A stretch of DNA of 64,000 bases from Amycolatopsis sp. EV170708-02-1 (GTDB lineage: Bacteria; Actinomycetota; Actinomycetes; Mycobacteriales; Pseudonocardiaceae), in the NCBI RefSeq assembly GCF_022479115.1, contig NZ_CP092497.1:1860001-1924000 (forward strand). Reading direction: 5' to 3'. The translations under genes were made by a program, and so were the position numbers. The number at the start of each line of letters is the position of its first letter. Positions within the stretch are counted from its first letter, which is position 1. The notes under the pieces are model-generated. The model searched no databases. It was not told where the DNA came from and was given only the letters and a program-made list of their open reading frames with translations. Shown here piece by piece: positions 45,522-54,455 of the stretch.

Positions 45522-45977
45522 ATGTCGCTGGACCACCAAGTGCTTCCGGTCGAGTCACGCTCGATCCGCCCCCGCGGCGACGCCTTCTACGGCCGACTCT
45601 TCGGCTGGTCACTGAAATGGCGGGGCCCGCAGCCGTTCCTGGTACTGGAAGGCGGGATCTGCGCGGTGACCCTGCCCAAGATCAACGGCACGGAAGTCCT
45701 CGCCCGGCTCGCCGACACCGGTTGCGGAGGTCCCGCCATGGCGGTGCTGACCCAGCAGGGTCCGCGCGTGGCCATCCTCGCGGAGATCGACGGCCTGATC
45801 CCTCCTCGGATCTCCCTGCCGCAGCACGTCGAAGTACTCGCCTGGGGCACGCTGCTCCCTCTCCCCGCCGACGCCGGGCGCGCCGAGGCCCACGCGGAAT
45901 GGCTCTCGGCGCCGGATCCCCGGCAGCGCTGGCTTCCCAGCCTGGACGCGGTCCTCGCCGCCGTCCGGCCGAGGTAG
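45522..45977 (+). CDS. Hypothetical protein, VOC-like or primase-associated features
   Basis: The protein has 151 residues. The N-terminal segment AFYGRLFGW resembles glyoxalase-fold starts. The later TGCGGPAMAVLTQQGPRVAILAEIDGL and LPAD segments resemble bifunctional primase-associated proteins of actinomycetes. Neither match is complete. ATG 45522 is preceded by CGGAAGGCG. It is divergent from the TetR gene and shares its promoter region, so it may also belong to that regulon. Confidence 0.55.
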   Translation: MSLDHQVLPVESRSIRPRGDAFYGRLFGWSLKWRGPQPFLVLEGGICAVTLPKINGTEVLARLADTGCGGPAMAVLTQQGPRVAILAEIDGLIPPRISLPQHVEVLAWGTLLPLPADAGRAEAHAEWLSAPDPRQRWLPSLDAVLAAVRPR

Positions 45978-45987
45978 CGCTCGCGGT

Positions 45988-46716
45988 TCACGCCGCCACC
46001 GAAGCCTGCGCGGAAACGAGGAGGGCGCCACCGTCCGATTCGGACAGGGTGATCTCGAGGGTCGCGCCTTCGGCCAACGGTGGCAGGTCGCTCAAGGTCA
46101 CGCGGCCGATCAGCCGCTGCCCGCGGCGTGCGTGCGCGACACCGGAACGCCGGACCTCGATCCCCGATCGGTGCCACACGCGGACACTGCCCGCCGTCGC
46201 CGTCCGGCCATGCCACCGGCTTCCGCACCAGGCCGCGAGCGCGGCTCCCGCCGTGTTGCACAGGACGTCGTCCAGCGAACCCACGCGGCCGGCGTCCTGC
46301 CAGACCTGAAGACATTCGATCGACACGGACACCAGGAACGCCGACAGGACGATCCGCGAAACGGGCTTCGCCCAGCCGAACCGCACGGGCAGCAGGATCG
46401 CGAGCGGTGTCAGCAGGAAGACGTTGCCCGCCAATTGGAACAACGCGAGTTCCGGACGATCGCTGAAGACGGGCAGGACGTCCGCCAGCAGGTGAAGACT
46501 CACCGACGAACCTCGTGCCGCCGTCGGCGCCGGCACGAAAACGACCAGGATTGTCGCCAAAAGTGTTGCCAGTAAAGCGAAATCCAGTGCGACCACGACT
46601 AGGCCACGCCGTTTTCCGCTCAGCCGCGCGATGAATTCGGCGACGCCCGCACCGGCCGCGGCGACGAGCAGCGACCACGGTGCGGCGTCGAAGAACGCCT
46701 GCCACCACCAGCCCAT
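45988..46716 (-). CDS. VanZ family membrane protein
   Basis: The protein has 242 residues. Four hydrophobic segments include the VanZ core AGNVFLLTPLAILLPVRFGWAK and IECLQVWQDAGRVGSLDDVLCNTAGAALAAW. An additional C-terminal beta-rich region of about 65 residues follows. VanZ proteins contribute to low-level teicoplanin resistance in enterococci, but most actinobacterial members are uncharacterised. It is not linked to vancomycin resistance genes here. Confidence 0.85.
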   Translation of the reverse strand: MGWWWQAFFDAAPWSLLVAAAGAGVAEFIARLSGKRRGLVVVALDFALLATLLATILVVFVPAPTAARGSSVSLHLLADVLPVFSDRPELALFQLAGNVFLLTPLAILLPVRFGWAKPVSRIVLSAFLVSVSIECLQVWQDAGRVGSLDDVLCNTAGAALAAWCGSRWHGRTATAGSVRVWHRSGIEVRRSGVAHARRGQRLIGRVTLSDLPPLAEGATLEITLSESDGGALLVSAQASVAA

Positions 46717-46840
46717 GCACTCCCCTTTCGCCGATGATCGTCTTCGGCGAGGGTGGCAGCATCGTGAAGGCCAGACAAGAACCCCGGCTATTGTCGGTGA
46801 ATTACTACCATCCGCGTTGATACTTCACAGACTTCGATTG

Positions 46841-47446
46841 TCACGGCCGTGCGGTCAGCGCGGGGCCGATCCAGCGGCGGACCATGGAACGCAATCGCTC
46901 GTCGGTGTGCGCCGGCGTCGAGGGGTACTGCAGGAACGACAGGAACAGCCGCATCAGCATTTCGGCGAGCCCCTCGAAGTCCTCGTCGGTCGTGACGCCC
47001 ACCGCCGCCCAGTCGACCGGCACGTTCCGGAGGATCCGCGCGCCGAGCGCGAACGACTGCGCCGAGGTGACCGCGACGGTGAAGACGTCGGCCTCGCCCG
47101 CTTTCAGGAGCAGTCCGAGGTACGGCTCGTCGGGGACCGCGCGGACGCCGAACACCACCGATTCCACGGCGACTTCGGCGGGGTCGGCGAACGTGGCCAG
47201 ATGCCGTTCCATCCGCCCGGCGAACTCCTCGACCCGGTCCAGCGCGACCGCGCTGAGGATGTCCGCGAGGCTCGGGAAGTAGCGATAGACGGTCTGCCGG
47301 GTCACGCCCGCTTCCGCGGCGACGTCGGAGAGGCTGGTCTTGGCGAGGCCGACCCGGTCGATGCACGCCGTCGCCGCCTCGACGATCCGGCGGCGCGCCT
47401 CGCGCTCCGTTCCGGGCGGGTTCCCCCGCCATCCGTGGTGCCCCAT
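46841..47446 (-). CDS. TetR family regulator of FAD/membrane protein operon
   Basis: The protein has 201 residues, with a helix-turn-helix LSDVAAEAGVTRQTVYRYFPSLADIL and a TetR C-terminal domain. It is the last gene of an apparent operon (FAD oxidoreductase, membrane protein, TetR), 28 bases after the membrane protein. ATG 47446 is taken; ATG 47455 is an alternative. It probably binds the inverted repeat upstream of the first gene. Confidence 0.88.
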   Translation of the reverse strand: MGHHGWRGNPPGTEREARRRIVEAATACIDRVGLAKTSLSDVAAEAGVTRQTVYRYFPSLADILSAVALDRVEEFAGRMERHLATFADPAEVAVESVVFGVRAVPDEPYLGLLLKAGEADVFTVAVTSAQSFALGARILRNVPVDWAAVGVTTDEDFEGLAEMLMRLFLSFLQYPSTPAHTDERLRSMVRRWIGPALTARP

Positions 47447-47474
47447 GCGCCTCATCTTCCCCGAACGGAGAATC

Positions 47475-48518
47475 TCAGGCGGTGGCAGGTGCCGCGCGGC
47501 GCACGCGATAGAGCGCGGCCAGCATCGACCCGGCGGCCACGAAGCAGGCCAGGGCGTACAGGCCACTCCCGACCGAGGTGCCGTTCTCGATGACGGCGCC
47601 AACCCAGAACACGGCCATCCCACCCAGGAAGACAGCGGGATAGAACCGGGCGAAGGGCGCCAAAGGCTCTTCGGGACGGCTATTCCGGACGAAGATCCAG
47701 ATGCCGGCCAGCCACAGCAGGGCCAGCTCGGCGCCGAGGATCCAGGCCTGAGCGGTCACGTTCCCGTCGAAGAGGCTCGACGGGAGTCCGGCGATCGCCA
47801 TGCTCAGCGGGGTGAGGACCCCGGCCGCCACGATGCGCGCCACCAGCGACCATCCTCGCCGCGCTCCGCCCGCCAGCCGCACCACCAGATAGGTCATGGC
47901 GCCCATCGACACGGACGCGAAGAGCAGCATGCTGGTCATGGGCACCGAATCCAGCGACGGGTGATTGACGATGCGGTTGTTCCCGTTCCAGGCCCACCAT
48001 TTCACTTGCGGGCCGAGGTGATCGAAGACCTCGTAGAAGACCTGGCAGGCGAAGGCGACGGCCACCGACCCGATCAGGGCGCCACGGGCGCGGAAGATCC
48101 CGAGCGACCGGACGAGTTCGTAGGCGAGCTGACTGATCATCGGGTAGAACGCCACGATGTAGAGCGGCAGCCGATCCCACATGAACTGCACGGTGAACCG
48201 GTTGTGCGCGAAGATGAAACCGTACTGGCGTTCCAGGCCGAACCACTCCGGGAAGTACAACGGCGGTTCGATGACGAAGAGGTAGACCAGCGAAGCGCAC
48301 CACAGCGCCAGGTTCGTCGAGTCTCCCTGGCGGTGCCGCCGGACGGCGTGCACCAGCGCGAACACGGCTCCGCCGAGGACGAGCAGTTCCAGCAGCGGCA
48401 TCGTCCAATGAGCCTCCGCCCACGGCGCGCGGATCGAGAACCACGGGGAGACGTCATGGCAGTCGAAGCCGAGCCCTCGGGTGACGGCTTCCGCGTCCGT
48501 CCCGCACAGGGCGCTCAT
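47475..48518 (-). CDS. Multi-pass membrane protein (possibly AveC-like)
   Basis: The protein has 347 residues with eight or nine hydrophobic helices. Conserved motifs include WWAWNGNNRIVNHPS and EWFGL. Comparable proteins are annotated as spirocyclase AveC-like, but this cannot be verified here. ATG 48518 overlaps the stop of the FAD oxidoreductase (ATGA), so the two are co-translated and may work on a shared lipid or polyketide substrate. Confidence 0.65.
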   Translation of the reverse strand: MSALCGTDAEAVTRGLGFDCHDVSPWFSIRAPWAEAHWTMPLLELLVLGGAVFALVHAVRRHRQGDSTNLALWCASLVYLFVIEPPLYFPEWFGLERQYGFIFAHNRFTVQFMWDRLPLYIVAFYPMISQLAYELVRSLGIFRARGALIGSVAVAFACQVFYEVFDHLGPQVKWWAWNGNNRIVNHPSLDSVPMTSMLLFASVSMGAMTYLVVRLAGGARRGWSLVARIVAAGVLTPLSMAIAGLPSSLFDGNVTAQAWILGAELALLWLAGIWIFVRNSRPEEPLAPFARFYPAVFLGGMAVFWVGAVIENGTSVGSGLYALACFVAAGSMLAALYRVRRAAPATA

Positions 48519-49990
48519 CGGGAGATCGCCGGCTGGACGGCGCTTTTCGGCGAGTAGTCCGTGACCGGTGGTTCGGCCTGGGCGTCGAAGTCGAACGGGA
48601 CACGGTGCCGTCCCAGCGCAGCCCGGATCCGATAGCGCAGGAGGCCCGCGATCACCCGCGGGTTCGTCATCATGTCTCGCAGCGATTCGTCGAGGTTGAA
48701 CACCTTCGCGAAGTGCTCGTCGACGACGTCGTCTTCGCGGGCGGCACCGACGATGAGCCTGAAGGCCGGGCCGGACACGGCTTCGAGCAGCCGTCGCTTC
48801 CACTCGGGCGCCTTCTCGGTGCCCACCGCGCAGGCGTATCCCTGATCCCTTGCCATCGCCAGGCTCCACGGTACGTTGAGCAGCTTTCGTTGCGCGGCAA
48901 GGAATCGTGCGGTGAACTCCGGGCCGAGCCGTACGGCGCGGGAAAGGTGTTCGCGCAACAGCAGCGCCGAACCCGCGGCGGAGCTGATGCCCTGCGCGTA
49001 GAACGGGTTGAACGCGCAGATCGAGTCGCCGACGAACGCCAGGCGTTCCGGCGGGGTGCGGAGCCGGTCGTAGCGGCGCCACTTGTTCCCGGTGGAGCGG
49101 GTCAGATGCACCTCGGAGGTCGGGGTGGACCGGTCCATCGCGGCCGCGAACAACGGCGCCCGCACCCGGCGGGCCGACTCGACGAACGCCTCGGTGGTCC
49201 GTGGCATTTCGAGGCCCCACGAGCCCATGCACGCGATGACACGGTTGTCCTCGATCGGGAAGAAGTTCACCAGGAACTCGTGCTCGTCCGGATGCGCGCC
49301 CTTGTCGGGGGTCGGCATGATCACCAGATGCCGCCACCACCAGGACGGCGGCCGGTCTTCGGGTGAGGGCAGGTCGTACCAGCGCGAGGTATAGGTGACC
49401 TTGGCGTCGAGGGTCCGCACTTCCGGTTCGGGCCAGCCCGCGGCCACCAGCCAGGCGGCGACCGAGGAACCGCGGCCCATCGCGTCGACCACGAAGTCGG
49501 CGTCGAGGTGTTCGGCGCCGTCGTCAGCGGAGAAGCCGACGCCGGTGACGACGCCCGCCCGTGTGGTCAGCCCGGTCACCGACACGCCCTCGCGGATCGC
49601 GACGTTCGGCAGACTTCGGACCTTGTCGCGCAGCACGCGTTCGATGAGGATCCGAGAGCCGTAGATCATCGTCATCGCACTGCGTTTCCGCGCCGACCAG
49701 CCCTTTCCGTCGAGGTACGCCGCGTCCATGGACGGCATCAGATGCAGTCCGCCGGCGGCGACGAGGTCGTCTTCGAAGCCGGGGAACAGCGCGCCGATCG
49801 CGCGGCGGCCCGAATTCAGCAGGAAGTGCGGATGCTTGCTCTGCGGTACCCCGCGCCGATGTTCGGCCTCGGCGGGCAGTTCGTCGCGTTCGAGCACCAC
49901 GACCTCGTCGAAGTACGGGGCGAGCGCTCCCGCGGTGCAGAGTCCGGCGGCGCTGCCACCGAGGACGACGGCGGTCTTGCCGAGTCGCAT
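48515..49990 (-). CDS. FAD-dependent oxidoreductase (halogenase/hydroxylase-like)
   Basis: The protein has 491 residues. The FAD motif is AVVLGGSAAGLCTAGAL at 8-24. FVVDAMGRGS and LAFVGDSICAFNPFYAQGI are the DG- and GD-type motifs. The pattern is like flavin-dependent hydroxylases and geranylgeranyl-reductase-type enzymes. It is first in an operon with the membrane protein and TetR, under a strong inverted-repeat operator. The substrate is unknown. Confidence 0.82.
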   Translation of the reverse strand: MRLGKTAVVLGGSAAGLCTAGALAPYFDEVVVLERDELPAEAEHRRGVPQSKHPHFLLNSGRRAIGALFPGFEDDLVAAGGLHLMPSMDAAYLDGKGWSARKRSAMTMIYGSRILIERVLRDKVRSLPNVAIREGVSVTGLTTRAGVVTGVGFSADDGAEHLDADFVVDAMGRGSSVAAWLVAAGWPEPEVRTLDAKVTYTSRWYDLPSPEDRPPSWWWRHLVIMPTPDKGAHPDEHEFLVNFFPIEDNRVIACMGSWGLEMPRTTEAFVESARRVRAPLFAAAMDRSTPTSEVHLTRSTGNKWRRYDRLRTPPERLAFVGDSICAFNPFYAQGISSAAGSALLLREHLSRAVRLGPEFTARFLAAQRKLLNVPWSLAMARDQGYACAVGTEKAPEWKRRLLEAVSGPAFRLIVGAAREDDVVDEHFAKVFNLDESLRDMMTNPRVIAGLLRYRIRAALGRHRVPFDFDAQAEPPVTDYSPKSAVQPAISR

Positions 49991-50009
49991 GCGGACCAGC
50001 TCCCAGCGT

Positions 50010-50042
50010 CATTCATACAGAATGACATTGGCTGTATGAATG
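50010..50042. promoter_or_regulatory. 11-base inverted-repeat operator
   Basis: CATTCATACAG and CTGTATGAATG flank an 11-base spacer, 20 bases upstream of the FAD gene. A further TGTATGAA follows at 50041-50048. It is a probable site for the TetR at 46841. Confidence 0.7.
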
Positions 50043-50132
50043 TATGAACGGCGCCGAAGGCTGTCAAGGGCTGCCCCTGAGTCTGCCCCGCAGGACATCG
50101 ACGTCACCGCCGCCTCCCCGGAGGCTGAGCGG

Positions 50133-52043
50133 GTGCCAACCTTTGCGCACCGTTCGCCCGAGCCCGGCTCCGACAAGGCCAAGCGACGTTCTCACCACCA
50201 CGCCGGAACACCTGTGCCGTTGACGGCGGTACCCCACGCTGCGGGCAACGCCGCCGTCACCGCCTGGGTACAGCGACAGCAACGGCCGTCCGCCACGCCG
50301 ACACGGCCGGCCCCGGTCGGCGACCTGACCAACACCGGTCTGCTGGACGAACTCGAGACGGTTCGCCAGCAGCTCGCGCGGCCTGAGCTCCCCGCGGCGG
50401 AACGGCAGACCGCCACCACCCGCCAGACCGCGCTGGAGCAGGAACGCCAGGCCCGCGTCGACGCCGGACAGGTCTTCCTCGCGGAGCAGAGCAACGCCGG
50501 TGGCCGCGGCCAGCTCCTCGCCATCACCGATGGCTCGCAGGTCGTCGATGTGGGCACCGCGCCGCTGGGCTGGGGCAGGTCGGCGCCGGCCGTCGTCGTG
50601 ACGCAGCGGCAGTTCCAGCGAGCCCTCACCGGCCTGGGTATCCCGATCACCAGCCTGGACGAGGCCGCGGCCGCCGGAGTCCTCGGGCCGCGGCTGCAGA
50701 GCGGCGCGTTCGAACGGCAGCTGCCCGGCGTGGTCGGCACCGACGTCAGCGGGCCCGGCGTGCTGAACAGGGGGTTCACCGGCGATGTGGGCGAACTGTC
50801 GTTCGCCGCGCGTCAGGGTTCTCCGCTGGCGGGCGACTTGAACGCGGTGCCTTGGCGGCCGGCGGGCCCCGGCTCGACGCCCCGGTCGGGCAACTACCCG
50901 GTCTGGGATTTCACCGACACCGGCGGACGGCTGGTCAGCGTCAAGGCGTCCACCCAGGCCCCCGCCGGGCGCGGCGGTTACTACCGTGACTCGTTCAGGA
51001 CGCTCACCGGTGCGGGCGGCGGCACGGCGTTCGACCGAGCCGTGTGGAACCAGCACCCGACGCTGCCGTGGCCACCGGCCGCGACCCCCGCCTGGCAGGC
51101 AGCGCGGCAGGACGTCATCCGCCGAGGCAGGCTCGCGGTCAACGCCGACGACGTGACCTCCTTCCGCGCCACGGTCTCCAATGGCGTCATGACCAACCCG
51201 GCGAACCACCAGGCCGCGATCGACGCCCACCTCGCTGTCGCGAACGAACGCGTCGGCGGCACCCAGATCCGAACACTGGCCCAGCTCAACGCCCTGCCGC
51301 CCGCCCAACGCACCCCGATCCTCACCCGGCTGGCGCGGGCTCTGTCCGAGCAGGTGGTCAGCCACGGCATGGACACCGCGGGCCTGCAGTCCGTCCAGAA
51401 CGTGCGCCGCGCGGCAGGCCTGGGAGGCTCCGGCCGTGGTGCCCGGCCGGACATCGCGATGCGGACGTTCCCCGAGGCGCTGTCGGTGGCCGAACGCGGC
51501 GCGTCCGGCGCGATGGGCCGCGCCGGCGTGCGATCGGGCACCATGGGCGCGGGCGCCGCCGTGTTGTTCCAGGCAGGTGGTTCGCTCGCCACCGAGGGCA
51601 GGCTGCCGTCCGCCGCGGATCTGGGCACGACCGCGGCCTCCACGGGTGTCGGTGCCGGCGTCGGTGGCGCGGTGGAGACCAGGGTCGGCGCGGCGGTCGG
51701 CAACGCACTGATGACCGGCGGCGCCGGCCGGGTGTACGTCGTGCTGGGCCGTGCCGGGACGAGCGCGGCCGGTGCCGTGGTCGCGGCCCCGTTGATCGAG
51801 ACGGGACACATGGCCATCGAGGAGCTGCGCGGCACCGCCGACTACAACGCGACCGATTACCTAGCGCGTGGTGGCCGGGCTGCGGCGTCCGGCCTGCTGG
51901 CCGCCGGAATCACGGGCGCCATCATCGGCGCACCCGCCACTCCGCTCGGTTCCGCCGTGGGGTTCCTGGTCGGCGTGGGCGCGTACATGCTCACGGACTA
52001 CCTCATCGGTGACACGGTCGAGTCGACGATCAGAGGCCAGTGA
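50133..52043 (+). CDS. Orphan eCIS-type cargo protein with nuclease-like motif
   Basis: The protein has 636 residues. AGNAAVTAWVQR at about 37-48 resembles the N-terminal GNxAV-VQRQ signature of proteins associated with extracellular contractile injection systems. E221, D259 (VWDFTD) and K271 (SVKAS) read as a PD-(D/E)xK nuclease pattern. The C-terminal third is Gly/Ala-rich with hydrophobic helices, suggesting membrane contact. GTG 50133 is chosen because GGAGG stands 8 bases upstream and the longer ATG start falls in an operator. No injection-system genes are nearby. The family assignment is inference. Confidence 0.6.
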   Translation: MPTFAHRSPEPGSDKAKRRSHHHAGTPVPLTAVPHAAGNAAVTAWVQRQQRPSATPTRPAPVGDLTNTGLLDELETVRQQLARPELPAAERQTATTRQTALEQERQARVDAGQVFLAEQSNAGGRGQLLAITDGSQVVDVGTAPLGWGRSAPAVVVTQRQFQRALTGLGIPITSLDEAAAAGVLGPRLQSGAFERQLPGVVGTDVSGPGVLNRGFTGDVGELSFAARQGSPLAGDLNAVPWRPAGPGSTPRSGNYPVWDFTDTGGRLVSVKASTQAPAGRGGYYRDSFRTLTGAGGGTAFDRAVWNQHPTLPWPPAATPAWQAARQDVIRRGRLAVNADDVTSFRATVSNGVMTNPANHQAAIDAHLAVANERVGGTQIRTLAQLNALPPAQRTPILTRLARALSEQVVSHGMDTAGLQSVQNVRRAAGLGGSGRGARPDIAMRTFPEALSVAERGASGAMGRAGVRSGTMGAGAAVLFQAGGSLATEGRLPSAADLGTTAASTGVGAGVGGAVETRVGAAVGNALMTGGAGRVYVVLGRAGTSAAGAVVAAPLIETGHMAIEELRGTADYNATDYLARGGRAAASGLLAAGITGAIIGAPATPLGSAVGFLVGVGAYMLTDYLIGDTVESTIRGQ

Positions 52044-52388
52044 GCGACGGCGCTCTTCCAACGAACCGCGGATCACCGAGATCGAGGCACGCGATCGCTA
52101 CTTGTACAAGGTCTGGACGTTCGTGAAGGTGATGTCGTCCGTGGTGGTGTTGTCCAGGCCGAACCGGAAGACGATGTTGTCCGCGCCCCCGGCGCGCATC
52201 GTGAAGGTCGAGGTCATCGTCACCGATCCGCCCGCGACGAGCTGCTCCGGTAAGTCGGTGGAGCCGCCTTTCTGAACGGCGGAGTTCGTCGCCTTGCCGT
52301 GGTTGGCGCCATACAACAATTCGGTGCGGACGTTGCTCTTCACCGCCGGGAAGACGAATGTCGCGTTGCCGGTATTCGTGATCTCAGT

Positions 52389-52405
52389 GAGCCTTTGCCA
52401 ACCTG
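52389..52405. repeat. Left terminal inverted repeat of IS element
   Basis: GAGCCTTTGCCAACCTG pairs exactly with 54130-54146. AGT precedes it as the target duplication. Confidence 0.9.
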
Positions 52406-52406
52406 A

Positions 52407-53145
52407 TCATGCGCTGGCGATCATGAGGGTCTGAACTGCGGCGATGAGCCGGTGGGCGGTGTTCGGGCTGGAGCGGATCTTCCGCAGGACCCGCCAGTTC
52501 TTCCGCTCGGCGTTGGCCCGCTGCCGGGTCCACGGCGGCGGGCGTGGGCGGTGTTGACGTCCTTCTGGTTCCGGGACAGGCGCCGGTCGCGGCCGGTGCC
52601 CAGATCCTTCCGACGGCGCCGCTGCGGAACCGCGACCGTCGGCCCGGCGCCCTGATAGGCGGTGTCGGCCGCCGCGGGGATCTCGTAGGTGGCCAGTTGC
52701 ATCGATAATCCCGTGCTCACGGGCAGCGCCCCTGTCATGTCTCGCGCCGGGCAGCGGCGGCGAGATCCACACCAGCCGGCCGATCGGGTCGGCGACGACC
52801 TGCACGTTCAGCCCGTGGGCCTTGTGCTTACCGGAGTAGAACGCCCGGTCATAGCCCGATGTCATGCCTACCCGGTCGATGCGCAGCAGGGTGCCGTCGA
52901 GGATCACGAACGCCTTGCGGCGGGCGACCTCGATCGCCTGGGCCAGGGTGGGAGCCATCGCGGCGAGCAGTTCGAGCGCCTCACGGATGTACCGGTACAC
53001 CGTCGAGGTCCCGACGCGGAAGCCGCAGGCCGGGCGAGAGCTTCCGCCACCAGGTTCGGCGCTGGTTGCACTGCGCTCGCAGCGCATCGGAGAGCACGCC
53101 GAGGGCGCGGCTGGACACGGTCATCCCGGACGGGTAGGACAGCAC
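52407..53145 (-). pseudogene. IS5-family transposase, multiple frameshifts
   Basis: The pieces read in order as HTH (VGTSTVYRYIREAL), first Asp (AFVILDGTLLRID), SGYDRAFYSGKHKAHGL, then in another frame LATYEIPAAADTAYQGAGP with the second Asp, and finally RANAERKNWRVL with the Glu region. At least three frame changes are needed to join them. The start is GTG 53145 after ACCAGGAGCT. The transposase is inactive as read. Confidence 0.82.
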
Positions 53146-53201
53146 GTTGAAGCTCCTGGTGGGACGTGTTGATCTAGGCAATCGCCCGTCTACCAGGAGA
53201 T

Positions 53202-53927
53202 TCACCCATTCGAGGTCACGCCACGCTGCACACCGCTGACTGCCCGCCCAGGTCGGCAAAATTCATTCGTTACTTCTGGCGTCATGGCGCGCCAGCAGGT
53301 ATCCGGCGGGGGCTTGCCTGGCGCCGGAGCAACGATTCGCAGGCGTCCGAGCTCGGCGAAGTCGTGCTCGCGCAGTCGGTCGGCGAGCGCGTCGAGGGTC
53401 CACAGATACGCCGGTGAGGCTCTGTGGTCGTACGGGACCCAACCGTTGGCGTCTGCGGTGTCGGTGATCTGCACACCGATCAGCAGGGGTCCGCCCGGCT
53501 CTACCACTCGGGCGAACTCGGTCAGGACGCGCGGAAGCAGGTCCGGCGGCGTGTGGATCAACGAGAAGTGCGCCAGGATGCCCGCGATCGACTCGTCCCC
53601 TGCGTCGAGATGGAGCATAGAACCGACCTCGTAGCGCAGGTCAGGACGATACCGGCGGGCGATCGCGACCATGGCCGGTGACAGATCGATCCCGTAAACC
53701 CGGATACCTGCTCGATCCAGGTGATCGGTCCACTGTCCGGGACCGCAACCCGCATCGACCACAGCACCCACCGACCCACCGGCGCGGACGAGGTCGGCGA
53801 AGGCGTTGATCATCCCTGTTGACAGCGCATCGATGACTTGGTCGCCCTGTCGCACCATGTCGTCGTACAACTCGGCGACCTCGTCGTAGTCTCGGCGGGT
53901 CTGATCCAACGCTTCGTTCTCACTCAC
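53202..53927 (-). CDS. SAM-dependent methyltransferase carried by IS element
   Basis: The protein has 241 residues as read. Motif I is VVDAGCGPGQWTDHL. It resembles class I methyltransferases of the UbiE type. The normal C-terminus GYLLARHDARSNE, ending at 53263, is present in another frame, and one extra C in the G5 run at 53308-53312 would restore it. The last 39 residues are therefore probably spurious. It is transcribed ahead of the transposase, with a palindrome upstream. Confidence 0.75.
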   Translation of the reverse strand: MSENEALDQTRRDYDEVAELYDDMVRQGDQVIDALSTGMINAFADLVRAGGSVGAVVDAGCGPGQWTDHLDRAGIRVYGIDLSPAMVAIARRYRPDLRYEVGSMLHLDAGDESIAGILAHFSLIHTPPDLLPRVLTEFARVVEPGGPLLIGVQITDTADANGWVPYDHRASPAYLWTLDALADRLREHDFAELGRLRIVAPAPGKPPPDTCWRAMTPEVTNEFCRPGRAVSGVQRGVTSNG

Positions 53928-53958
53928 CCGCCGGACTCTAGGGAACAGGTCGGACGTA

Positions 53959-53975
53959 GGAGTGTCGGACACTCC
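53959..53975. promoter_or_regulatory. 17-base palindrome upstream of passenger methyltransferase
   Basis: GGAGTGTCGGACACTCC is a perfect palindrome 32 bases upstream of the GTG. It is a candidate operator. Confidence 0.55.
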
Positions 53976-54129
53976 AACCGCGAAGGCGACGCGATCGATC
54001 CGTCCGCCCAGGACGGTGGGCACCACCTTTACCACCGCCCCCACCAAGCTGTCCACGACGGCCGCAGCGCTGGCACATCCACTCCCGGGCCGCACGCCCC
54101 GCCGCACAACCGTCGGCCAGCCCCCTCAC

Positions 54130-54146
54130 CAGGTTGGCAAAGGCTC
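54130..54146. repeat. Right terminal inverted repeat of IS element
   Basis: CAGGTTGGCAAAGGCTC is followed by AGT at 54147-54149. Confidence 0.9.
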
Positions 54147-54455
54147 AGTAGCTAGGGTTACCAGGACATTCTCGGTTGGGCCGGAGTCGTAGGCGTTCGA
54201 ATCCGCGGTCACGGACTTCGCGGAGACGATCCGGACCTTCAGGCCGTTGGGCAGGGTGGCGGCATCGGTCGCCGGGGTTTCCGGGTTGGAGGCGTTGTCG
54301 ACGCAGAACTCCGTGTGAGCGCCAGCGAAATTCGGGTCGGCGCACTTCGCGGGGTCCAGGCTGGCAGCGCCCGGCGCGGCAGAGCCGTCGCACGCCGCCA
54401 GTACGACGGCGCAGGCCACGACGAAGAGGCCGACCGAAAGTCTTCTGTTTGACAC

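Larger units (their letters stand above)
52389..54146 (-). mobile_element. IS5-like insertion sequence with methyltransferase passenger
   Basis: The element is 1758 bp long. Its ends are perfect 17-base inverted repeats (GAGCCTTTGCCAACCTG at 52389-52405, complement at 54130-54146), and a 3-base direct repeat AGT flanks it (52386-52388 and 54147-54149). It contains a degenerate transposase and, upstream of it on the same strand, a SAM methyltransferase that is nearly intact. Confidence 0.85.
52098..54455 (-). pseudogene. Lipoprotein gene split by insertion sequence
   Basis: The N-terminal part (54455 to 54147) has a lipobox VVLAAC and a mature beta-rich domain. The C-terminal part (52385 to 52098) continues the frame. 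Removing 52389-54146 and one copy of AGT joins LATEITNTGNATFVF without a gap. The rebuilt protein has 198 residues and resembles DUF4352-like secreted domains. The insertion ends the product after EPLPTW, so the gene is inactive. Confidence 0.88.

Noticed and set aside
45522..45977. VOC family assignment for the hypothetical protein
   Set aside because: Only the first segment resembles it; later metal-binding segments are not found.
46841..47623. Longer N-terminal frame for the TetR gene
   Set aside because: Its extra residues are inside the membrane protein gene and do not match the family.
48515..49990. Flavin-dependent halogenase assignment
   Set aside because: The WxWxIP motif needed for halogenation is not seen.
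50040..50132. ATG start for the eCIS-like gene
   Set aside because: It falls inside the inverted-repeat operator, while GTG 50133 has a much better ribosome-binding site.
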